A stretch of DNA of 64,000 bases, taken from positions 558,001 through 622,000 of the forward strand of contig NZ_MPVN01000003.1 of the NCBI RefSeq assembly GCF_001955535.1, in the 5' to 3' direction. The notes beneath the pieces are model-generated. The model saw nothing but the letters and a program-made list of their open reading frames with translations, had not been told where the DNA came from and searched no databases. Shown here in pieces: positions 1 through 9,229 of this stretch. Source of the stretch: Paenibacillus sp. FSL H7-0326 (GTDB lineage Bacteria; Bacillota; Bacilli; Paenibacillales; Paenibacillaceae). Made by a program: the position numbers and the translations under genes. Numbering within the stretch: position 1 is the stretch's first letter; each line of letters opens with the position of its first letter.

Positions 1-276
1 ACGATTCCTGCGCTGATGCCGATAACTATCGTACTCATGACACTTTCCATCGGCAACATTCTTAATGCAGGGTTCGATCAGGTGTTCAATCTGTACAATC
101 CGCTTGTGTATGACAAAGGCGATATCATTGATACGTTTGTCTATCGACTAGGTATTCTGAACGGTCAGATGAGCTTTGCTACAGCGGTAGGATTGTTTAA
201 ATCGGTCGTAGCAACGATTCTAATCGTCATCTCATACCGACTTGCTTACAAATGGGCTAACTATCGAGTGTTTTAG
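1..276 (+). CDS. Sugar ABC transporter permease, LplB-like (C-terminal part)
   Basis: The reading frame is open from the first base, so only the last 91 residues of a membrane permease are present. Seen: hydrophobic segments and the ending GFDQVFNLYNPLVYDKGDIIDTFVYR, split here as GFDQVFNLYNP and the motif DTFVYRLG, which are typical of the LplB/YtcP-associated permease subfamily of Bacillota. Known: these pair with a second permease and a lipoprotein to import oligosaccharides, using a shared ATPase such as MsmX. The next permease starts 16 bases downstream behind an AGAGGAGAA ribosome site, so the two are cotranscribed. The N-terminus and the substrate-binding gene lie outside the window. 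Confidence 0.88.
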   Translation, partial: TIPALMPITIVLMTLSIGNILNAGFDQVFNLYNPLVYDKGDIIDTFVYRLGILNGQMSFATAVGLFKSVVATILIVISYRLAYKWANYRVF

Positions 277-291
277 AGAGGAGAAAACGGC

Positions 292-1170
292 TTGTATTAC
301 AAAACAAAAGGATATCGAATATTCAGCGTTGCCAATTATATTTTTCTCGGTGTATTGTCACTGCTGTGCATACTGCCTATCATTCACATTTTGGCTGTCT
401 CGTTCAGCAGCATGGCGCCGGCTTCATCCAATCTGGTCAGCTTGTGGCCGATCGGATTCACTACAGATGCCTACGTGAAGACGTTTGGCAATTCAAATTT
501 CATTAACTCCTTGCTGGTCTCGCTCGAACGAACAGTCATTGCAACCGTCCTTGGTATGGTCATTATGTTAATTACAGCGTTTCCACTCTCGAAGGAAGAC
601 ATCAGCTTCAAGGGTCGTTCCATATACACATGGTTCTTCGTATTTACGATTCTATTCAGCGGAGGTCTGATTCCGAGCTACATTCTCATTCAGAAGCTGG
701 GGCTGATGGATACCATCTGGGCTCTGATTCTACCGGGTGCGCTGTCCGTATGGAATGTAATTCTCATGATGAACTTCTTTCGAGGACTGCCCAAGGAACT
801 GGAGGAAGCTGCCTATCTGGATGGTGCTGGTCACATCAAAACACTCGCGCTGGTCTATGTTCCGCTGTCTCTCCCGGCGATCGCCACACTGTCGCTTTTC
901 ACGATGGTAGGTCAGTGGAACTCCTGGTTTGACGGCATGATCTATATGTCTGATGTAAAAAATTATCCGCTTGCTTCCTTACTTCAGACCATTATCGTGC
1001 AGCAGGATCTTAGTAAAATCAATGTAGATCCGTCCATGCTGGAGAATGTCTCCCAGCGTACGGTCCGCGCAGCACAAATCTTTATCGGAGCATTGCCTAT
1101 TTTGCTGGTTTATCCATTTTTGCAGCGCTTTTTCGTAAAAGGTATCGTGATCGGGGCAGTGAAGGAATAG
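292..1170 (+). CDS. Carbohydrate ABC transporter permease, LplC/YtcP-like
   Basis: Inner-membrane permease of a CUT1-type sugar importer, 292 residues, full length for the family. Seen: about six hydrophobic segments and the cytoplasmic EAA loop near residues 171-190 (EEAAYLDGAGH...PLSLP), which docks on the ATPase. The start is a TTG at 292 preceded by AGAGGAGAA; no better start exists. It follows the LplB-like permease by 16 bases and precedes the SLH-glucanase gene by 41 bases. I infer that the transporter imports beta-glucan oligosaccharides released by that enzyme. No ATPase gene is visible, in line with a shared MsmX-type ATPase. Confidence 0.92.
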   Translation: MYYKTKGYRIFSVANYIFLGVLSLLCILPIIHILAVSFSSMAPASSNLVSLWPIGFTTDAYVKTFGNSNFINSLLVSLERTVIATVLGMVIMLITAFPLSKEDISFKGRSIYTWFFVFTILFSGGLIPSYILIQKLGLMDTIWALILPGALSVWNVILMMNFFRGLPKELEEAAYLDGAGHIKTLALVYVPLSLPAIATLSLFTMVGQWNSWFDGMIYMSDVKNYPLASLLQTIIVQQDLSKINVDPSMLENVSQRTVRAAQIFIGALPILLVYPFLQRFFVKGIVIGAVKE

Positions 1171-1211
1171 CTCTGCCTTGAAAGCAACCATACATTTAGG
1201 GAGGAATATGG

Positions 1212-4200
1212 ATGAAAAAAGGTTTGGCTTGTCTCTTGGCAGGAAGCATGATGATTATACCGATCGCTCCGGCATCAGCCGGAGCGGGGAGCACAGCGAA
1301 GCAAGTAGAGACGGGACAGATGCAGGCGGACAACCTGCATTCTGCCCCATACCAGGACCTTGCGGGTCATTGGGCGGAAAAAGCGGTAGTGCGAATGCAG
1401 AATCTGAACTTAATCAAGGGATACTCGGACGCCACATTTAAACCGAATGAACCGATGAGCCGGGCCGAATTAGTTGCGCTGCTGGACCGGATATTCGGCT
1501 TTGCCGGGAGGCAAACAGCAGCTCCAGCTTCTTTTTTAGATATGAATGAAAAAGACTGGTATTACGATGTCATGGTACGTGCACATGGCTCCGGGGTCAT
1601 CCAGGGAACCGATGCTGAACATCTGTCGCCAGAACGATTGGTTACCAGACAAGACGCGGCTGTTATGATCGATCGGGCGTTTCAGCTGTCGACAGGTAAG
1701 GAAGAGGGGCAAGCCTTAACCGGTTACAAGGATGCAGGAGATGTGGCAGGTTACGCACAGAAAGCATTCAGATATTTTGTTCAGCAGCAAATTGTAAACG
1801 GATACAGCGGCAAGTTAGCTCCAAAATCAGAAATTACACGTGCAGAGGCAGCCACCATAATCTCCAACCTGATCTCGGATGTGAAACATACGCCGGGTAC
1901 GTATGAATCTAACGTTGAAGGTAACCTGGTCGTTCGATCAACGGATATCACCCTTCGAAATATGACGGTCAACGGCAATCTGTTACTCACCGAAGGAATT
2001 GGAGAGGGTACAGTGACCCTGGATGGTGTAACCGTTACGGGGAGTGTCATAATCACAGGTGGAGGAAGTCAATCCATTGACATCCGCGACTCCAAACTGC
2101 AACAGGTTAACGTCAATAAAGCTTTTGGTACGGTTCGTGTAAATATCGAAGGGACCAGCGTGGTCGATGAGATGACCATTAAGCGCCAAGCAACGGTTGA
2201 ACTATCAGAGGAGAGCATCATTAACAGGTTACGCGTGAACAGCACAGCCCCTCATACCCGCATCGATGCCAAAGGTAAAATCAAGCTAATGGTAGTGGAA
2301 GCCGGAAACGTACTTGTTAACGGGGAATCCGCTGCAATCGGGGAGCATCATGTTAACACAACAGAAGGCAATGAGGAGTCCGAACAACCTAAACCAAACC
2401 AACCTAGTAGTGGAAACGGTTCAGATACCACACCGTCCAATCCTGGCGGAGGAACACCATCCGTACCTGAAACGCCATCAGGTGAGAAGCCCGTTCCTGC
2501 GACTACTATACCGAACGAGCAATGGGAGCTTATCTGGAATGATGAATTCAGCGGTTCCACTGTAGATACCACCAAATGGACCGTTCAGGATACCGGACTT
2601 GTCTATAACAATGAGATGCAGTATTACAGCCCTGACAATACACGCATCGTTACAGATGGTGAACGGAATGTATTGCAAATTGAGGCCAAGCGAGAGCAAA
2701 AGGACGGGAAAGAATTCACTTCAGGGAAGCTGATCACCATGGGCAAAGGAGACTGGACCTACGGAAAAGTTGTCGTTCGGGCGAAGCTTCCTGTTCAGCA
2801 GGGCATGTGGCCAGCGATCTGGATGATGCCAACGGACGAAGCTCATTATGGGGGATGGCCGGCTTCAGGCGAAATTGACATTATGGAACTGATTGGTGGC
2901 AAGGACAGAGATCATGAAGTCTACAGCACGATCCATTATGACTCCGTTAGACCTGACGGTTCACACGGACATGATCAAGGCAAGTTCTCCCTGCCACAGG
3001 AGCAATCTTTTGCCGATGAATATCATGATTTTCAGGTGGAATGGCTGCCTGGCATGATCCGATTCTATGTGGATGGCAATCTGCATCATCAGGTAAACAA
3101 TTGGGAGACCACAGCGGCAGGGCAGCCGGAAAGCTACACCTTCCCTGCACCGTTTGACCGACCATTTTATCTGATTCTCAACCTGGCGGTAGGTGGAGAC
3201 TGGCCGGGATCACCGGATAGTGAATTCGTGTCGGAGAAGATGAACGTTGATTTTGTGCGAGTGTATTCGTATAAAGGGCTAGATCAATGGCCTGATGTAA
3301 CCTCCAATCCGATTGAGCCCGAACTTCAGCGCGAGCCGCAAGCGGATGGGAACCAGATATACAATGAACAATTCACGGAAGGTGTAGATGAAGCAGGTGT
3401 ACCGAAGGAATGGAAGTTTATTACCAATGCAGGTGGTGCCGGCAAGGTTGAAGTTGTTGATGATGAACAAAAAGGCAAAGCCGCGAAGGTGACCATTTCA
3501 GAGGCAGGAACTGAGAATTATTCAGTTCAACTGACACAAATGCCAATCTACATGAAGAAAAACAAAAAGTACAAGGTTCAGTTCGATGCAAAAGCTTCCG
3601 ATAACCGCATCATTCGTTCGAAAGTGACGCAGTTTGAAAAGAGCTGGACGAATTACTCCGAAGAGAAAGAATTTGCTATAACGTCCGATTGGCAACCGTA
3701 CGAATACACATTCAACATGCGTAATGGTTCCGACAACAACGCAAGGTTTGAATTCAATCTAGGATTAGTTGAAGGAGAAGTTACACTGGCGAATGTGAAG
3801 CTGATCGAGATCGGTGAGGCCGATCCTCTCCCGGTGGAACGCAAAGTATTGCCGGACGGTAATTACATCTATAATGGTACGTTTGATCAAGGAAAAGAGC
3901 GTCTCGGCTTTTGGGAGAGCCGGATTGAAACGGGTGCCGAAGCTCAAGTATCCGTGAATAACTTCTTGAAGTTCCCGATTATGGAGAGGCAGCTCGTGGT
4001 TGAGGTGCAGCAAACGAATGGGGAGCCTGATCAAGTCGCAGTCGTCCAGCCGGATATAATACTGGAAGGTGGTACGACCTATGGATTCTCTTTTGATGCC
4101 AAAGCGGATGTGTCCCGCACCATGGATGTGAACTTATCCAGCGCTGAGGGTCATGAAGTGAAGGTAAATGGGGGGCAGCAAATTCAGCTTGGACAGGAAC

Positions 4201-5666
4201 TTCAAAATTACACAGGTGAGATTGTCATCGGTGAGGGAGCGGCTGAAGCAACCACTGAATTAAAGCTTCTCTTCGGCAGTTCTACTGGCAAGGTCTATGT
4301 GGATAATGTCAGGTTGACCAAGTACGGAAAGCCGATATCGATCCAAGGTTATGCCCATATTCCTGCAGGCGAGGCGTGGAAGATGCAAGGCTTACAACTG
4401 GAGAACTCCGATGAAGGCGGCAAACATGTCGGCTATATGGATGAAGGTGATTTGCTTCAATTTAAAATGAATGTTACGAGTGACGGAGTCTACGCATTCT
4501 CCACACGTATGGCGAGTGCCGCGGCCAATTCAACCGTCCGATTCAGTGTTAAAGACGAGCAAGGAATAACCGTAGCAAGCTCGGAACTAATGCTCGGAGA
4601 CACGGGTGGATGGCAAACTTACAAAACCGTACATCTGCCAGCAGTTCCATTGAAAGCCGGAGTTACTTATTACGTTAATTTTGAAGGGAACGAATACAAC
4701 ACACGCTGGTTGGACGTTTCACAGAGCCAGGTGAAAAATGGCGAACTGACTGAAAATGCGACGGATTGGACACTGATTCCTAACGTTTTATCAGCAACGT
4801 ATGGTCATGATCACGGCATGAGCATTACTGTGCCGGGTACAACCGAGAATTGGTGGGAGGTGTTGTTGCAGCAGGGGCAGCTTTCTCTTGAGGGGGGTAA
4901 AACGTATCGTCTTAGCTTTGAGGCCTCAGCATCCGCTCCAAAGTCGATACAAGCGGTCGTCTCACAAAGCAGCGGCGGAGATATAAAGTATATGAATGAA
5001 ACCGTACATCTGACGGAAACCAAGCAGCAATATGCTTATCACTTTACAATGGGGGAACAAGGGGATGCTGCGGCCTTACTGAATTTTGGTCTGGGTACCC
5101 CTCCAGCGGGAGAGCATAAAGTCTCTCTTCAGAATGTGATGTTATACGAGGTGAATCCGAATGCAGATCAAGGTGGACAGCCGGTATATGTCAATCTGAT
5201 CCCGAATGGAGATTTCTCTAAAGGCAGTGAAGGATGGTTTAAACACGCTGACGGGGTTGAGTCAGAACTAATGATGAGCGTTGAGAATCAGAAGCTTCAA
5301 GCAGTAATTGGTCAGGCGGGGAATAATCCTTGGGACCGACAAGTTATTAATGAAGGATTTGCGATACAACAAGGTTATAAATACCAGCTGAAGTTTACAG
5401 CCAAAGCTGACAAACCACGTAAAATGGGACTTGGCATCGGTTGGCTTGATGTTCCCGCTGGATATGTTTGGCATGGATTCTATGGTGAACGAGTAGATTT
5501 GACCACTTCTGAGCAGGAATACACCTTCACATTCGATACCACCGAGCCGAGCTATGCAAACAGTCGTATTGTGTTTGATATGGGTAACATCAGTGGGGCC
5601 GAAGACGGGAATACAACGATAACATTATCTGAAGTGAGCCTCATCAATATGGGGCCAGCCCAATAA
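1212..5666 (+). CDS. SLH-anchored GH16 endo-beta-1,3(4)-glucanase with multiple CBMs
   Basis: Surface-bound laminarinase-type enzyme, 1484 residues. Seen in order: signal peptide (1-25, ending APASAGA); three SLH repeats at about 48-92, 107-160 and 172-222 (first has DLAGHWAE...LIKGY); a beta-rich repeat region 225-370; a Pro/Ser/Gly linker 385-430; a GH16 domain about 434-690 with the catalytic GEIDIMEL motif, placing the nucleophile at E554 and acid/base at E559; then CBM4/9-like modules at about 714-865 and 884-1037, a CBM6-like module 1044-1170, and two more CBM4/9-like modules to the end. Known: SLH domains hold proteins to pyruvylated wall polymer and GH16 laminarinases cleave beta-1,3-glucans. 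Its position after two sugar permeases suggests coupled degradation and import. CBM family numbers are by fold resemblance only. Confidence 0.93.
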   Translation: MKKGLACLLAGSMMIIPIAPASAGAGSTAKQVETGQMQADNLHSAPYQDLAGHWAEKAVVRMQNLNLIKGYSDATFKPNEPMSRAELVALLDRIFGFAGRQTAAPASFLDMNEKDWYYDVMVRAHGSGVIQGTDAEHLSPERLVTRQDAAVMIDRAFQLSTGKEEGQALTGYKDAGDVAGYAQKAFRYFVQQQIVNGYSGKLAPKSEITRAEAATIISNLISDVKHTPGTYESNVEGNLVVRSTDITLRNMTVNGNLLLTEGIGEGTVTLDGVTVTGSVIITGGGSQSIDIRDSKLQQVNVNKAFGTVRVNIEGTSVVDEMTIKRQATVELSEESIINRLRVNSTAPHTRIDAKGKIKLMVVEAGNVLVNGESAAIGEHHVNTTEGNEESEQPKPNQPSSGNGSDTTPSNPGGGTPSVPETPSGEKPVPATTIPNEQWELIWNDEFSGSTVDTTKWTVQDTGLVYNNEMQYYSPDNTRIVTDGERNVLQIEAKREQKDGKEFTSGKLITMGKGDWTYGKVVVRAKLPVQQGMWPAIWMMPTDEAHYGGWPASGEIDIMELIGGKDRDHEVYSTIHYDSVRPDGSHGHDQGKFSLPQEQSFADEYHDFQVEWLPGMIRFYVDGNLHHQVNNWETTAAGQPESYTFPAPFDRPFYLILNLAVGGDWPGSPDSEFVSEKMNVDFVRVYSYKGLDQWPDVTSNPIEPELQREPQADGNQIYNEQFTEGVDEAGVPKEWKFITNAGGAGKVEVVDDEQKGKAAKVTISEAGTENYSVQLTQMPIYMKKNKKYKVQFDAKASDNRIIRSKVTQFEKSWTNYSEEKEFAITSDWQPYEYTFNMRNGSDNNARFEFNLGLVEGEVTLANVKLIEIGEADPLPVERKVLPDGNYIYNGTFDQGKERLGFWESRIETGAEAQVSVNNFLKFPIMERQLVVEVQQTNGEPDQVAVVQPDIILEGGTTYGFSFDAKADVSRTMDVNLSSAEGHEVKVNGGQQIQLGQELQNYTGEIVIGEGAAEATTELKLLFGSSTGKVYVDNVRLTKYGKPISIQGYAHIPAGEAWKMQGLQLENSDEGGKHVGYMDEGDLLQFKMNVTSDGVYAFSTRMASAAANSTVRFSVKDEQGITVASSELMLGDTGGWQTYKTVHLPAVPLKAGVTYYVNFEGNEYNTRWLDVSQSQVKNGELTENATDWTLIPNVLSATYGHDHGMSITVPGTTENWWEVLLQQGQLSLEGGKTYRLSFEASASAPKSIQAVVSQSSGGDIKYMNETVHLTETKQQYAYHFTMGEQGDAAALLNFGLGTPPAGEHKVSLQNVMLYEVNPNADQGGQPVYVNLIPNGDFSKGSEGWFKHADGVESELMMSVENQKLQAVIGQAGNNPWDRQVINEGFAIQQGYKYQLKFTAKADKPRKMGLGIGWLDVPAGYVWHGFYGERVDLTTSEQEYTFTFDTTEPSYANSRIVFDMGNISGAEDGNTTITLSEVSLINMGPAQ

Positions 5667-5701
5667 AACGGCATAAATTTATCAAAATAAATCCTCAAAA
5701 A

Positions 5702-5738
5702 AAACCTCTAAAGCCATGATGGCTTTAGAGGTTTTTTG
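5702..5738. terminator. Rho-independent terminator, bidirectional
   Basis: A perfect stem AACCTCTAAAGCC / GGCTTTAGAGGTT with a short ATGAT loop, flanked by A and T runs. It lies between the convergent glucanase and solute-binding-protein genes and can end transcription from both sides. Confidence 0.93.
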
Positions 5739-5746
5739 ATCTGTCG

Positions 5747-7159
5747 TTATTCGTTCAAATACGTATTAACTTTGCTAGCGACAGCAGCTGCAACTGCCTC
5801 AGCCGATTTGCTGCCTGAGAAAAAGGAGGCTGTTTCTTCTTTTATCATGGCGATAACCTTATCGTCCTTGTGTTCATAGTTGCCTACGGAAGGGAGCAGA
5901 TTTAACCCGTCGTTAATTTGTTCATCTGTGGCGGACAAGGATTGAGCGGCACCGTTCTTATCTGTGAGCACAACAGAAGCCTCGCCGCTATTTAAACGTT
6001 CGGTGATTTGCTCCACTCTCGTTTTTACGGCAGCCTGATGGACAGGAAGCACAGTCAATGACGGGGACGATTGGATTTCCTCCGACAGCAGAAATTTAAC
6101 GAATTCCCAAGCAGCCGGCTTCACCTTGGACTGCTTGTTCAGGGCAAAAGCCAAATCGGAGGTGAAAGGGAGTCCTTCGTCCGTTCCCGTTCCCGGAGGC
6201 GTCAGCACTTCTGCGATGCCGTTGCCCAGCGTGCTTGGCAGCGTAGCTATTGCCAGTGGATCTAGTATGTCCATCGTGGAAAAAACTTGATTCATAATGC
6301 CAAGATGATCCTTTGAAGCGGCGCCACTGTCGTATAGCTCTTTGATTTGTTCCATATAAACGCGGAATGCCTCCTCATCGAACGTGCGGCTGGTGCCTTC
6401 CTTAAGAACAAGCTTTTCATATATCGTTTCCGTCAAATAGCCAAGCAGCTCTTCCGGCTTCATGCCCCCAAATACAGAGGTTTTGGTTCCGCTTGCTTGT
6501 GCTTGCGAAGCGAATTTCTGGGATAACGCCATGAATTGCTCCCATGTCCATGTTTCATCATCGATCTCGCCCCCTTGGGCAATCGCTGCCTTATTTCCAA
6601 GCATAACTTTAAGGGAGTAGCTTATCGGGATGGCGTACCAGCCGTTATTCGTATCGGATATTCCTTTCAGAACCCGCTCGTAATAGTCCGCAGTCTGAAA
6701 TTCGCCATCCTGATCAGCCAGCTTGCTCCAGTCCGAGAGCAATCCTTTATCCAAATAACGGTCTACCGGGAGATAACCCACCGAGATGAGGTCGGCGGCA
6801 TTGCCAGACATAAGCGCGGTATTGACCGAGTTGACATATTTCTCAATATCTTCCGCAGCAGGGACGATATCATACATTTGCGACTCCATGTTAGCGATAG
6901 GCTCCGTGGGCACTGTCTCCTGGATTTGCACGTCAATATTCGGATAAGCTTGTTCGAATTTGTTGACAGCCTCCTCGAGGAATCGGTCCTCCGTGAACAC
7001 GGAAACTTTAAGTATCTGCTTCTCGCTTACATCAAGAGAGGTTGGTTCCTTGGTGACTGCCGGAGTGCTGCCGTTACCTGAGCTGCAGGCCGCTAATGTC
7101 GAACACAGCAGCGTTAAAGATGCCGTTATGGCCCATTTGGTCATCCATACCTTTCTCAT
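5747..7159 (-). CDS. Extracellular solute-binding lipoprotein of an ABC importer
   Basis: Substrate-binding protein, 470 residues, of the sugar-binding (SBP_bac_1) type. Seen: a lipoprotein signal with lipobox LAAC, lipidated Cys at 25; the mature region has typical SBP features (repeated short hydrophobic strands, PAAWEFVKFLLS near the C-terminal third). Start ATG at 7159 has AGGGAGGA upstream. It is the last gene of a minus-strand operon: two permeases, an HlyD-like adaptor, then this gene 21 bases after the adaptor. Substrate unknown. Because the operon carries an adaptor normally used in export and a divergent two-component system, a sensing role is also possible. Confidence 0.9.
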   Translation of the reverse strand: MRKVWMTKWAITASLTLLCSTLAACSSGNGSTPAVTKEPTSLDVSEKQILKVSVFTEDRFLEEAVNKFEQAYPNIDVQIQETVPTEPIANMESQMYDIVPAAEDIEKYVNSVNTALMSGNAADLISVGYLPVDRYLDKGLLSDWSKLADQDGEFQTADYYERVLKGISDTNNGWYAIPISYSLKVMLGNKAAIAQGGEIDDETWTWEQFMALSQKFASQAQASGTKTSVFGGMKPEELLGYLTETIYEKLVLKEGTSRTFDEEAFRVYMEQIKELYDSGAASKDHLGIMNQVFSTMDILDPLAIATLPSTLGNGIAEVLTPPGTGTDEGLPFTSDLAFALNKQSKVKPAAWEFVKFLLSEEIQSSPSLTVLPVHQAAVKTRVEQITERLNSGEASVVLTDKNGAAQSLSATDEQINDGLNLLPSVGNYEHKDDKVIAMIKEETASFFSGSKSAEAVAAAVASKVNTYLNE

Positions 7160-7180
7160 TGCTTATTCCTCCCTAATAAT

Positions 7181-8296
7181 TTATTCCAAGCGTACGCGGT
7201 TGCCGTCGCTAAGCGGTTCGCTTGTATCCGTAATAAATAGTTCCTCGGGCAATAATCCGTTCGTAATAACAACCGTTTCGTTGTTTTTGGCGCCTATATT
7301 GACATATGTTTTTTTGGCAAAATAGGATGATCCAAGCGGCCCCTCCGTGACGGATACCGTAAACAAGTATGTTCCGTTTAAATCCGATTGCATTACATCT
7401 GCCGGAACCATAAATCCAGGCTGTTGGCTTTCCTGATGAATATAAGCGGTTGCTTTCAATCCTGGCTTCAGGCCGATTCCGTTTACGTCAATTGTGACGG
7501 CTCTCGAATCCGGGTCCGCTGCTCCGCTTTCGGAAGCTGAAGCTGAAGCTGGATCCCCCTGATTTTCGATGCTGGAAATGATCCCGTCCAGAACGCGCAC
7601 GCCGCCATCGTCAATATTTACTTTAACTTCACCCCCGATCCGCAGGGTTGAGGCTTGGTATTCTGAGACGATCACATCCAGCTTGTAGCCTGAATCGTCG
7701 CTGGCTATTATACATACCTGCTGCGCTGCGGACACGGTGATGCCTTCCTTGGCTGTTAATTCGGTGACAACTCCGTCGTATGGCGCGCGAAGTACGCGGC
7801 CATCGAGGATTTGCTGCTCCAAATCCTTGAGTTCACGCTGCTGGATGGTCATATTCAGCTTCTGGATCTCGATTTGATGCTCTTGATTGGCTATCGCTTC
7901 GGTATCATCCTCGCGCAGCAGCGGCTTTAATGCCTCCATTAATTGGTTCAGCACAAGCTCCTCCTTCTGATACCGCGTTTTTGCATCCTCCAGCGCCCGT
8001 TCCGTAACGCCGAGATCAAAGGTAATCAGCGGATCGCCCTTGCATACACGATCGCCTTTTTCGACATGAACCTTTGAGATGGTCCAATTGCCGGCCGACA
8101 TTAGCGGAGTGGAATAAGCGGGCTGCAAATACCCTTCCTCGGATACGCTTAAGTCAAGGCTGCCCATGGCCGCCTTCTCTACTGCCACTTTTGGCAAAGT
8201 CAGTGATTGAATCGTATTGGACAAAAACGTTAGCAGCAGCAGTACTGTGAAAAATAGGATGATGATAAGACGCAAGGTTCTTTTTTTGGTGGACAT
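7181..8296 (-). CDS. HlyD/MFP-family adaptor protein in a sugar-ABC operon
   Basis: Membrane-anchored periplasmic-adaptor-type protein, 371 residues. Seen: one N-terminal membrane segment (about residues 5-24), a first lipoyl-like half (VEKGDRVCKGDPLITFD), a predicted coiled coil rich in Glu/Gln/Leu (about 95-155), a second lipoyl half (LRAPYDGVVTELTAKEGI), and beta-barrel strands to the end. Known: this fold links exporters (MacAB, HlyBD) to outer layers; Gram-positive forms assist peptide export or sensing. An upstream in-frame ATG at 8317 exists, but a GGGGG-rich ribosome site just before 8296 favours the start used here. Its placement between importer permeases and the binding protein is unusual. 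No ATPase or MacB-type permease lies nearby. Confidence 0.87.
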   Translation of the reverse strand: MSTKKRTLRLIIILFFTVLLLLTFLSNTIQSLTLPKVAVEKAAMGSLDLSVSEEGYLQPAYSTPLMSAGNWTISKVHVEKGDRVCKGDPLITFDLGVTERALEDAKTRYQKEELVLNQLMEALKPLLREDDTEAIANQEHQIEIQKLNMTIQQRELKDLEQQILDGRVLRAPYDGVVTELTAKEGITVSAAQQVCIIASDDSGYKLDVIVSEYQASTLRIGGEVKVNIDDGGVRVLDGIISSIENQGDPASASASESGAADPDSRAVTIDVNGIGLKPGLKATAYIHQESQQPGFMVPADVMQSDLNGTYLFTVSVTEGPLGSSYFAKKTYVNIGAKNNETVVITNGLLPEELFITDTSEPLSDGNRVRLE

Positions 8297-8335
8297 TTCT
8301 TTCCCCCTTTCTTGCATAATGCAGTAAATGTGAAA

Positions 8336-9229
8336 TTATCCTTTAACCCCGGACCGCTGAATGCCTTCCACCAGACGCTCTTCTCCGTACAGAAACAGCA
8401 GTACCATCGGTGCCATATAAAGCGCGGAGGATGCAAAAGCGACGCCTTGCTCACCAGCGGTTATGCGAGCAAGGTAGACGGATAACGGCTGCCGCAGCTC
8501 TTCCGTTAAAAACAACAGCGGCTGCTCCACCATGTTCCAATTGTCCGCAAAAGCCAGCAGCAATAACGCGGTCATGCCCGGCTTGACTTGCGGCAGCACG
8601 ATATGGAAAAAGGCGCGAAAATGACCGGCTCCGTCGATTTTGGCCGCTTCAAGGTACGCATCGGGAATAGCGGACGTGAACTGGCGCATCAAAAATACGC
8701 CAAACGCTGCAAACACGCCGGGCCAAATAATGGCTCCATACGTATCCAGCAGCCCCAGCTTATCCGCCACTATGTAGTTGGGAACCAGCGTTACTTGGTA
8801 CGGCATCATCATTGTCAGCAGATAAACAAAAAACAGCTTGTCTCTTCCGGGGAATTTCAGCTTGGCAAAAGCGTAGGCCGCAAGTGTTCCTACCACCGCT
8901 TGCCCGATAAGAATAGGTACCGTCAGCCGAACCGAATTCCAGAACAGCAGCAGGAAGGTTGGCTTAAAGATAAGCACTTCTGCAAATGGCTTCAGCGTGA
9001 CCAGCTCCGGAATGAAGCGGATCCCTACGTGCTCCTTGGGCATGGCCGCCGCATCCAATCCATCTGCCTCGGTGTCGTACAACGCGCCGTAATGATGCCC
9101 AATTTCCCGCTCCGACATGAAAGCATTTGTAACAGTCAATGCAATAGGAAACAGGACAATAGCGGACAGCAGGATGAGAAACGTCAGCTTGACAGCGATG
9201 GCAAGCCGGCTAATAGCTACCTTCTTCAT
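8336..9229 (-). CDS. Carbohydrate ABC transporter permease, MalG-like
   Basis: Inner-membrane permease, 297 residues, normal for MalG/CUT1 second permeases. Seen: about six hydrophobic helices and an EAA loop (YLEAAKIDGAGHFRAFFHIVLP) in the C-terminal half. The ATG at 9229 overlaps the stop of the preceding MalF-like gene (ATGA), so translation is coupled. The HlyD-like gene follows after about 40 bases. Substrate is not deducible; the shared-ATPase arrangement is inferred from absence of an ATP-binding gene. Confidence 0.92.
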   Translation of the reverse strand: MKKVAISRLAIAVKLTFLILLSAIVLFPIALTVTNAFMSEREIGHHYGALYDTEADGLDAAAMPKEHVGIRFIPELVTLKPFAEVLIFKPTFLLLFWNSVRLTVPILIGQAVVGTLAAYAFAKLKFPGRDKLFFVYLLTMMMPYQVTLVPNYIVADKLGLLDTYGAIIWPGVFAAFGVFLMRQFTSAIPDAYLEAAKIDGAGHFRAFFHIVLPQVKPGMTALLLLAFADNWNMVEQPLLFLTEELRQPLSVYLARITAGEQGVAFASSALYMAPMVLLFLYGEERLVEGIQRSGVKG

